Shown piece by piece: positions 58,418-64,000 of a DNA stretch of 64,000 nucleotides. Source of the DNA: CAVVSQ01 sp963848825 (GTDB lineage: Bacteria > Planctomycetota > Planctomycetia > Gemmatales > Gemmataceae). Where the stretch lies: the NCBI GenBank assembly GCA_963848825.1, contig CAWKFA010000017.1, positions 1,024,865-1,088,864 on the forward strand, in the 5' to 3' direction. The position numbers and the translations under genes were made by a program. The notes beneath the pieces were generated by a model that ran no database searches, was not told where the DNA came from, and was given only the letters and a program-made list of their open reading frames with translations. Numbering within the stretch: the stretch's first letter is position 1; each line of letters starts with the position of its first letter.

Positions 58418-58540
58418 TCAGAAGCCGGTGAGGTGGATTTCCTTTTGCCAGTGGGGTTGCAAGAGGACGCGGTTGACGTTGTCGATATCGATGGTTTTGT
58501 TGGCGGCGCGGACGGCCTCGATCAAGCAGCCTTCAGACCT
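58418..58540 (-). pseudogene. 3' remnant of ORF upstream of CHC2 gene
   Basis: A minus-strand frame reads IEAVRAANKTIDIDNVNRVLL and then QPHWQKEIHLTGF before a stop at 58418 (fragments given separately). It looks coding but has no start, because the upstream side runs into the chitinase promoter region. It is probably the truncated end of a mobile-element gene once adjacent to the CHC2 gene. The family is not identifiable from 40 residues. Confidence 0.4.
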
Positions 58541-58631
58541 TCAGAGAATTGACATACAATGCCCTCCAACAATCGGTGATTTTGCATTGCGATTAACCAG
58601 GAAGGAACCAACCTCAAACCGTTAGGTGACC

Positions 58632-59741
58632 ATGAACTTCCGCAGCCTCCCGTGGTTGACTTTTGCCGTATCTTTCCTGATGGGCCTGGCATGGCGTGAA
58701 GTGGCGCTGGCGGATCCACCAGGCAGGGACACGTCCAAGGTGTTTGTCGGCTATGTCTATGGGCAGCCTCGCAAGATCAATTTTGGCCTCTACACGCACC
58801 TCAATCATGCGTTCGTGACCGCCGATGAGGAGGGCAAGATTCGGCCCAACAAGTCGTGTCCGAGCGGAAAACTTGTCGCCGACGCGCATCAGGCGGGTGT
58901 CAAGGTGTTGATTTCGTTGGGTGGTTGGGGCTGGGACAAGCAATTCGCGGCGATCGTCAACAACGCGGACAGGGAAGATCGCTACGTGCGCGGCGTCCTG
59001 GCGATGGTGGACCAGTTCGACTATGACGGCATCGACCTCGACTGGGAATATCCCGACACCAAGGAAGAAATCGTCGGCTTCGAGCGGCTAAGCCGCCGCT
59101 TTCGCAAGGAGCTTGACGCCTTGCAACTAAAGAAAAATCGCCATTTTTTTCAAACCATGGCCGCTTCCGCCAGTCCCTCCACGCTCAAATGGCTGAGCAA
59201 CAACCTTCTCCTGGAGACGATGGACTGGGTCAACGTCATGACCTATGACTACACGGGCAATTGGACGAACTATGCCGGTCACCATTCGCCGCTGTTTGCA
59301 TCCTCCAAGCAACCCGGTGCGCCGCATTCGACGGAATTGACCATGAAATACCTTGTCGGGCGCGGCATGCCGGCCAGTCGGCTGGCCGTCGGTTTGCCCT
59401 TATATGGCAAAGGCTTCGCTGCGCCTGAGCCTTATGCACCGACCAACAAGGCCGACAAGAGCAAAGCCGTCAAGGCCGGCGGTTACACCAACATTATGAA
59501 ACTCCTGATGGAAAAAGGCTGGACGCGACAATGGGACGACGAAACCAAAAACCCCTGGGCGGTCGCCCCAGACCGCTCGGCTGTAATCGGCTATGACGAT
59601 GGCCAGTCACTTTCCATCCGCACGGAATGGGCGCTGCAACAGGGCTTTCGCGGCGTGTTCTTTTGGCAAATCACCGACGATCTGCAAGCGGACGGGACGA
59701 ATCCCGCCCAGGAGGCGGCGCACCAGGCCTGGCTCCGGTAG
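58632..59741 (+). CDS. Secreted chitinase-like glycoside hydrolase family 18
   Basis: A 369-residue exported GH18 enzyme. The signal peptide (RSLPWLTFAVSFLMGLAWRE) precedes a TIM barrel. The catalytic DxxDxDxE motif is D132, D135, D137, E139 in YDGIDLDWEYPDT. Family segments VFVGYVYGQPRKINFGLYTH, VLISLGGWGWD, WVNVMTYDYTGNW and AVGLPLYGKGFAAPEPYA are intact, including the Met-Tyr-Asp substrate motif. It hydrolyses chitin or related beta-1,4-GlcNAc polymers. A GTG at 58626 is an alternative start. It stands alone in the accessory region. Confidence 0.94.
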   Translation: MNFRSLPWLTFAVSFLMGLAWREVALADPPGRDTSKVFVGYVYGQPRKINFGLYTHLNHAFVTADEEGKIRPNKSCPSGKLVADAHQAGVKVLISLGGWGWDKQFAAIVNNADREDRYVRGVLAMVDQFDYDGIDLDWEYPDTKEEIVGFERLSRRFRKELDALQLKKNRHFFQTMAASASPSTLKWLSNNLLLETMDWVNVMTYDYTGNWTNYAGHHSPLFASSKQPGAPHSTELTMKYLVGRGMPASRLAVGLPLYGKGFAAPEPYAPTNKADKSKAVKAGGYTNIMKLLMEKGWTRQWDDETKNPWAVAPDRSAVIGYDDGQSLSIRTEWALQQGFRGVFFWQITDDLQADGTNPAQEAAHQAWLR

Positions 59742-60304
59742 TCGACAGTGGACCACACCAGTTTATTTTTCAGGCGCGATAGATTCTCGCCGTGACTTCG
59801 GCGGCGGTCGATGACGCGGCGGCGGCCCAGCAGTTGTTCGCCATAGTAAATTCGGACGGCTTTCCACCAAGCCCCATGCAGGCGCTCGATGCCAGCCCAG
59901 GATGAAAACCTGGGACATTACGACGCAAACAAACATTAAGCCCCAGCGGGCCCGCCAGGGCGTACTCCGTGCAGCGTGATAGAATTCACTTTGCTTGGGC
60001 CCATTGAAGGTTTTGGATAGGTTGCGCGGAAGTGGATCTAAGTAACGAGTTACCGCAATTAACCCAGCGCGGTGCCATTGAATACCAGGCACTTGGAGAT
60101 TGCGGTTTTTTGCCGTCCGGAATGGATGCCGTCGGGAAGGCGGACTCGCCAGCGATCCTCGTGACCGTCAATCGACATGGTGATCTCGGCGTCGACTGGA
60201 GAATGGTCGATCGGATTTTTCAAGACCAGGAAGTTCGGCCCCATCTTAATGTTGCTGGCCTTTATTGCGCCTTGGCGGCTTTGCGCTTTAGCTACCTATA
60301 TGGT
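59742..60304 (-). other. Region with fragments of degraded minus-strand genes
   Basis: No intact gene. On the minus strand one frame has a membrane-helix-like part (GLMFVCVVMSQVFILGW, near 59930) and an adjacent frame continues with GAWWKAVRIYYGEQLLGRR and VIDRRRSHGENLSRLKN. Together they suggest a frameshifted membrane-protein C-terminus. Further up, VLKNPIDHSPVDAEITMSI and RWRVRLPDGIHSG (60090-60235) look like part of a second, exported protein. I cannot assign families. Confidence 0.35.
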
Positions 60305-60766
60305 TCAGGGAGACGATCTGGGTATCATGGGTCTTACGTTCGACAATTGCACAGTCGATCCTAATGTCCCAATTTTCCCATCCTCGAAATACACAACTTC
60401 AACCCAAAGGTCGTCGCCATAGCCGAATTCGTATTTTTTGTTTGGGCCACGAGAAATTATTTTTATTGCTTTAGATGAATTTCTAATCACGATTTCACTA
60501 ACAAACGGTTGATCCCACGCATCGCTTCTCATCCATGCCAACGACGCTTCTGGAAATATTTTTTGCTTCTCCCATTTTTCCAAATACTTAGCAAGTAAAT
60601 CATCTTTAAACTTAAAGGGATCGTCCGCCTTGGATTCAATCCAACCACTAAAGGCATTGGCCCATTCGCGTAGGCCGTGGGTTGTTCGAGAGATGCGCTC
60701 TGTCTCGGCATTTTTGCAGCCGATCACCAACAGCAGGCATGTATAAGCAAGGGTATTTAGTCGCAT
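60305..60766 (-). CDS. Putative lipoprotein of unknown function
   Basis: A 153-residue protein with a lipoprotein signal peptide; the lipobox LVIGC places the lipidated Cys at residue 17. The mature part includes WANAFSGWIESKADDPFKFK, FPEASLAWMRSDAWDQPFVS and FGYGDDLWVEVVYFEDGKIG. No family was recognised. The DNA is AT-richer than the main chromosome part. It lies downstream of another unrecognised gene on the same strand and may share its transcript. Confidence 0.65.
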   Translation of the reverse strand: MRLNTLAYTCLLLVIGCKNAETERISRTTHGLREWANAFSGWIESKADDPFKFKDDLLAKYLEKWEKQKIFPEASLAWMRSDAWDQPFVSEIVIRNSSKAIKIISRGPNKKYEFGYGDDLWVEVVYFEDGKIGTLGSTVQLSNVRPMIPRSSP

Positions 60767-60832
60767 TTTCAGTTGCCTGGTGCAGGGATGGTATTTATTT
60801 AATGGGAATGGACAGAGTCATAGTGTTCGCTT

Positions 60833-61264
60833 TTAAGAGTAGAACCACGTCGGTAATTCATTTTGACTTGCCAGGACTTCCTCATCGAGCCAAGAAGTAT
60901 CAACCGTCCTCGACGTTACAAGAATCGCTCGTTTCGTTTGATGATGCAATAATAACGTTTCCCATGACATACTGCATTCGGCAAGATGATTTACGAATAG
61001 CTCATATTCCATTTCCGTTTCACCAAAATCGCGTTCTTCACGTATGTGATCGAATATTACATCGAACTGCCCCCAATCGTTTGGCTTGATAAAAAGAAAC
61101 GAAATACGATCGCTCATCAAAAGGCGTGTCTCAACGGGGGAATTCTTAAATAATCGCTGAGTTTGAAATAGCAAGCCAGCCGTCCAGGGATCTGCTCGCT
61201 TTTCATAGTAAACAATTGGGGGACGATGGGCATTTTGCTCGAGTAGCTCATCTAACTTGATCAT
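60833..61264 (-). CDS. Unrecognised protein adjacent to ISL3 left end
   Basis: From the ATG at 61264 a 143-residue protein follows (MIKLDELLEQNAHRPPIVYY). It is acidic and aromatic-rich, with WGQFDVIFDHIREERDFGET and TSWLDEEVLASQNELPTW; such profiles are common among toxin-immunity proteins, but no family is identified. The reading frame extends upstream into the IS element to 61348, which is not natural. The start codon lies about 5 bases from the IS terminal repeat, so the native promoter and ribosome site have been separated from it. Expression may be lost or driven from the IS. Confidence 0.6.
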   Translation of the reverse strand: MIKLDELLEQNAHRPPIVYYEKRADPWTAGLLFQTQRLFKNSPVETRLLMSDRISFLFIKPNDWGQFDVIFDHIREERDFGETEMEYELFVNHLAECSMSWETLLLHHQTKRAILVTSRTVDTSWLDEEVLASQNELPTWFYS

Positions 61265-61268
61265 CTGT

Positions 61269-62598
61269 GGTTCTTCCGGGAGAAGCATCCGTAGGTCTTG
61301 AAAAAAGCGGACATGCCGACCACTCTTGAGAGTAGCAACACAACTCAAGGGAGGGGCAGCATGTCCACCAGCTTACTTTACCATGGGTTCGGCATTCGTG
61401 GCTACCGTTATGTGCGCACAGATTACTTCGAGGGGGAAGTAGTGTTCACCATCGAGCAGGAACGGGGCATCCTGCGTTGTTCCGCCTGTGGTTCGGCGCG
61501 AGTCATTTGCCATGGCGGGGAAACACGCTTGTTTCGCAGCTTGCCGATTGGCAACCGGAGCACGCATGTGCTGTTCCAGGTTCCCCGAGTTGAATGCCAC
61601 GATTGTCACCGCACGCGGCAAGTGCCTATCGATTTCGCCGAACCGCGGCGGCACTACACGCATGCCTTTGAACGCTACGCCCTTGAACTGTCCAGGCACA
61701 CGACTATCAAGGACGTGGCCGATCATCTGGGCGTCGGTTGGGACACGATCAAAGACATCCAGCAACGCCATTTGGAAAAGCATTTCGCCAAGCCGAAGTT
61801 GAGGCACTTGCGTCTGCTGGCCATCGACGAGATCGCGGTCGGCAAGGGGCACCGCTTCCTCACGGTGGTGCTGGACCTGGAAAGCGGCGCGGTCGTCTTC
61901 GTCGGTGATGGCAAGGGCGCCGACGCCCTGGAGCCATTCTGGAAACGCTTGCGGCCATCTGGAGCGCGCATCAAAGCGGTCGCCATCGACATGTCCCCGG
62001 CGTACATCATGGCGGTCCACCAGAATCTGCCCAAAGCGGTCCTGGTTTTTGATCGCTTCCATGTGGTCAAACTGTTCAATGAACGTCTCAGTGACTTCCG
62101 TCGTGAGCTCCATCGCGAGGCCACCGACGGCCTTCACAAGAAAGTGCTCAAAGGCACCCGCTGGTTGCTGTTGAAGAATCCGGAAAATCTGGCCCCCGAA
62201 CGCCGGGAACGCGAGCGCTTGGAAGAAGCCTTAAGTATGAACAAACCGCTAGCTACGGCCTACTACATGAAGGAAGACCTCCGGCAAATCTGGGAACAGC
62301 CGAACAAGGCCACTGCAAGACGAATCCTGGACGATTGGATTCGACGCGCCGAGCACTCCGGCATCAAGGTATTACACAAGATGGCCGCCACCATGGGCGC
62401 CCACCGCCAAGGCATCCTGGCGCACTACGACTACCCGATCTCCACGGGCCCCTTGGAAGGCACCAACAACAAAATCAAAACCATGCAACGCCAGGCCTAT
62501 GGATTTCGAGATCACGAATTCTTCAAGCTGAAAATCTATGCACTACACCAAACCAAGTATGCTTTAGTCGGATGATCCACTTTAATCTTGAAAGAACC
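61269..62598 (+). mobile_element. ISL3-family insertion sequence
   Basis: About 1330 bases. The left terminus reads GGTTCTTCCGGGAGAAGC from 61269, and the right terminus, on the complementary strand from 62598, reads GGTTCTTTCAAGATTAAA. The first seven bases match, followed by partial matches. The transposase gene occupies most of the element. No 8-bp target duplication is visible (TCATCTGT on the left, GCTCGGAT on the right), which may mean a rearrangement after insertion. Boundaries are inferred from the repeats. Confidence 0.75.
61361..62575 (+). CDS. ISL3-family transposase
   Basis: A 404-residue DDE transposase. An N-terminal zinc-finger-like region (C40, C43, C79, C82) and an HTH-like segment precede the catalytic core. 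LLAIDEIAVGKGHRFLTVVL carries the first Asp (D156), AVAIDMSPAYIMAVH the second (D210), and YPISTGPLEGTNNKIKTMQ the Glu. LVFDRFHVVKLFNERL is a typical ISL3 signature. The start at 61361 has GGGAGGGG upstream. Length and motifs are complete, so it may be active. Confidence 0.93.
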   Translation: MSTSLLYHGFGIRGYRYVRTDYFEGEVVFTIEQERGILRCSACGSARVICHGGETRLFRSLPIGNRSTHVLFQVPRVECHDCHRTRQVPIDFAEPRRHYTHAFERYALELSRHTTIKDVADHLGVGWDTIKDIQQRHLEKHFAKPKLRHLRLLAIDEIAVGKGHRFLTVVLDLESGAVVFVGDGKGADALEPFWKRLRPSGARIKAVAIDMSPAYIMAVHQNLPKAVLVFDRFHVVKLFNERLSDFRRELHREATDGLHKKVLKGTRWLLLKNPENLAPERRERERLEEALSMNKPLATAYYMKEDLRQIWEQPNKATARRILDDWIRRAEHSGIKVLHKMAATMGAHRQGILAHYDYPISTGPLEGTNNKIKTMQRQAYGFRDHEFFKLKIYALHQTKYALVG

Positions 62599-62839
62599 GC
62601 TCGGATTTGTTGTTCAATATTGTGAAACAGGCATAGGGGACTCATACATTGCTATTAGTTCCGATGACTATTCGCAAATAACGCAAGTTATTTTAGGTGG
62701 AGAACCCTGGATTATACCTCGGTCATTTATTGTTTCAAAAAAGCTTGCATGGGAAGCAGTACTCGATTTTATTTCAACGAAGACAAAATCACAAAAACTT
62801 CGGTGGGTAGAACTTTTGAAACAACAATGGTCTATATAA
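62599..62839 (+). pseudogene. Imm1-like immunity protein, 5' end removed by IS
   Basis: An uninterrupted frame of about 80 codons emerges from the right end of the IS with no native start. It contains TGIGDSYIAISSDDYSQITQ, GGEPWIIPRSFIVSKKLAW and AVLDFISTKTKSQKLRWVEL. The layout (YLxIS, GGE, P.S..V....A..AV..F, W) resembles the Imm1 family of polymorphic-toxin immunity proteins; identification is tentative. The N-terminal portion is missing, apparently because of the IS insertion or a linked deletion. Confidence 0.45.
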
Positions 62840-62892
62840 ACCTTTCATAATCCTAGTGAAGTGGTTCACCGGATCGAAGAGTTTCTATTCGC

Positions 62893-63126
62893 TGCCCAGC
62901 TGGCGCCGGGTGGACTGCATGGCACCCGGCGTTGGCTGACAAGGTGAATCAGGCGGTAATCAACAAAGGCGGGGACTTGACCATGACCGGCCACTCGCTT
63001 GGCAGCGGTCTGGCGGCGTCGGCTGCAATCGAGACAGACCGAGATGCCGTTACTTCAATGAGGCTGGCACTGCTATCGCTACGGAAATTTGGTGCGGTGG
63101 GTTTTCCTACTGAAGCAAGACGGTAA
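62893..63126 (+). pseudogene. Fragment of lipase class 3-like toxin domain
   Basis: The fragment reads AWHPALADKVNQAVINKGG, then LTMTGHSLGSGLAASAA, the GxSxG lipase elbow of class 3-like hydrolases. After about 62 codons the frame shifts (near 63052, a missing T would restore AVTFNEAGTAIAT), and the stop comes at 63111-63113. Lipase domains of this type are common C-terminal toxin modules of polymorphic effectors. Neither a start nor a delivery domain is present, so this is a remnant. Confidence 0.6.
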
Positions 63127-63332
63127 ACTATAGTGTTCAAGGTGAAATCTTGACAGCAGTTCAAAATCGCTTTGCCATTCTTCCAGAAGCCTTTGGGGAT
63201 CTCTGCTGGATCGCACCCGCCCAAAAGATACTGGAGCTCTCCTACACACATTACATAGCATGGAAGTAGTGTTGCGTGTGTTAAATCATATCATTCGAAC
63301 TGGATAGTCCCAAGCCTCGTGAGGAATCTCGT

Positions 63333-63871
63333 ATGAAAAGCATTTTTGTGGGCCTTATAACGGTCGCAATTGTGTGCTTTCTGTTAATTGGCTGTTGGCA
63401 GAATCCTAACGGGAGAATCACTATGTTTAAACAGCGCCCGGACACGGACGTCACGACTTCGCCCGAATACAAATTTGCGTCATTCGGCGACACCGTTTGG
63501 AAAACGAAGGTCAAGGAGGCACTCGCTAATGGAAAACGGTACAATGGATGGAACGAAACCGCCCTGCTCGCTTCGGCAAATTTCGATCCAAGGCACCCCA
63601 AATATTTGCCTGAGCTAATACACAGATAATTACAGTACTTCCGCCAGGCATTCGACTGCGAATTGAGCGACTGATGAAAGACAACGGAAGCTGGGGTGGG
63701 GTTCAGGTTACAGCATTGCTTATGGATCGGATCGATACACCATCGCTTGAAAACGGAAAAATTATATATGTCGATCGCCATTTGTTAGCAATAAATGAGT
63801 TTTTATTTCCGGGGTCGTCTGACTCCAAAGAGTGGGGTGTGGATCCCGATATGCTAGAGAAGGCCGAATGA
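63333..63871 (+). CDS. Lipoprotein of unknown function, frameshifted
   Basis: The signal peptide (KSIFVGLITVAIVCFLLIGC) ends at a lipobox LIGC with Cys21. The first frame stops at 63629 after DPRHPKYLPELIHR; the neighbouring frame continues with TQIITVLPPGIRLRIERLMK, NGSWGGVQVTALLMDRI and ends in WGVDPDMLEKAE at 63871. A single indel near 63620 would unite them into about 179 residues. The family is not recognised. It follows the lipase-like fragment in the same orientation and could be an immunity lipoprotein; that is speculation. Confidence 0.6.
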
Positions 63872-64000
63872 AAAATGGTAATCTTCGGGCGGCAGGCGGC
63901 CCAGATCGGGACGCCGGTGTTGTTGGCAACCGTGGGGTTCGAGCTTGAGCGACCTTTACCTTAAGAAAGGAAGTCGCCGGGTGCCATGTCATAGCACCCC
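63872..64000. other. Window end, no feature seen
   Basis: The last 129 bases contain no convincing frame or repeat. A GCACCC-type palindromic pair near the very end (GGGTGCCATGTCATAGCACCC) forms a short hairpin whose role is unclear. Confidence 0.35.

Noticed and set aside
59763..60092. Intact minus-strand gene of 109 codons
   Set aside because: Only its middle is natural, and the rest continues better in another frame; treated as a degraded region.
61261..62606. 8-bp target-site duplication of the IS element
   Set aside because: The flanking octamers TCATCTGT and GCTCGGAT do not match.
63762..63992. Minus-strand ORF of 76 codons at the right end
   Set aside because: It overlaps the lipoprotein continuation and has Arg/Pro-rich shadow composition.
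1..64000. tRNA, rRNA and CRISPR arrays
   Set aside because: No T-loop/acceptor pattern, rRNA motif or regularly spaced repeats were noticed on reading; a dedicated scan was not possible.

Overview
The window looks like chromosomal DNA of a planctomycete, probably of the Gemmata/Isosphaera side. Indicators are ECF sigma factors paired with membrane Ser/Thr kinases, secreted proteins carrying LEPR-like N-terminal motifs (FELLENRCLM, LALEERALPS, VEELTPRILP), a planctomycete-type cytochrome c domain fused to WD40 repeats, high GC, and many secreted proteins of lineage-restricted type. The assignment is inferred from gene content only; no rRNA or tRNA gene was seen.

Layout. 0.5-4.7 kb: remnant of a REP-associated tyrosine transposase, guaB, two secreted proteins and a small cytoplasmic protein. 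4.76-9.85 kb: the most interesting block. A SAM-I (S-box) riboswitch precedes a threonine-synthase-like PLP enzyme, a ThiS/MoaD-type sulfur carrier ending in Gly-Gly, a small unknown protein, a ThiF/MoeB-type E1 enzyme and a cysteine desulfurase. I read it as a candidate protein-thiocarboxylate route to homocysteine from O-phosphohomoserine. 9.9-20.1 kb: housekeeping genes (queA, cardiolipin synthase, rpiA, an acyltransferase), a secreted esterase, a cytochrome-WD40 protein and a CoA-transferase. 20.2-31.4 kb: isochorismatase-like hydrolase, class V aminotransferase, large secreted esterase, leucyl aminopeptidase and a run of secreted proteins that includes a tandem paralogous pair. 31.5-37.4 kb: a DisA_N-type diadenylate cyclase homologue, then cystathionine beta-synthase and a gamma-lyase-type enzyme (transsulfuration), GDP-mannose dehydratase and a glycosyltransferase. 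37.4-45.1 kb: a small membrane protein gene with an in-frame TGA followed by a hairpin, then two ECF sigma/kinase modules separated by a LEPR-like protein. 45.3-51.2 kb: exported proteins (haem peroxidase, two-repeat protein, Tat-exported intradiol dioxygenase, EF-hand/Gly-rich protein, cytochrome-toroid fusion). 51.3-56.2 kb: a degenerate GGDEF regulator and two divergent lactate-permease genes. 56.2-64 kb: a lower-GC accessory region with an orphan CHC2 zinc-finger gene, a chitinase, an ISL3 element, lipoproteins and broken lipase-toxin-like and immunity-like fragments.

A recurrent technical feature is that many genes (rpiA, pepA, a secreted protein, the DisA_N gene, CBS, the gamma-lyase, gmd, the glycosyltransferase, both kinases, the EF-hand protein, one lactate permease and accessory genes) are broken by single indels that leave a clean alternative-frame continuation. 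This suggests consensus errors in the assembly more than biological decay. I give such loci as one feature and state where the frame changes.
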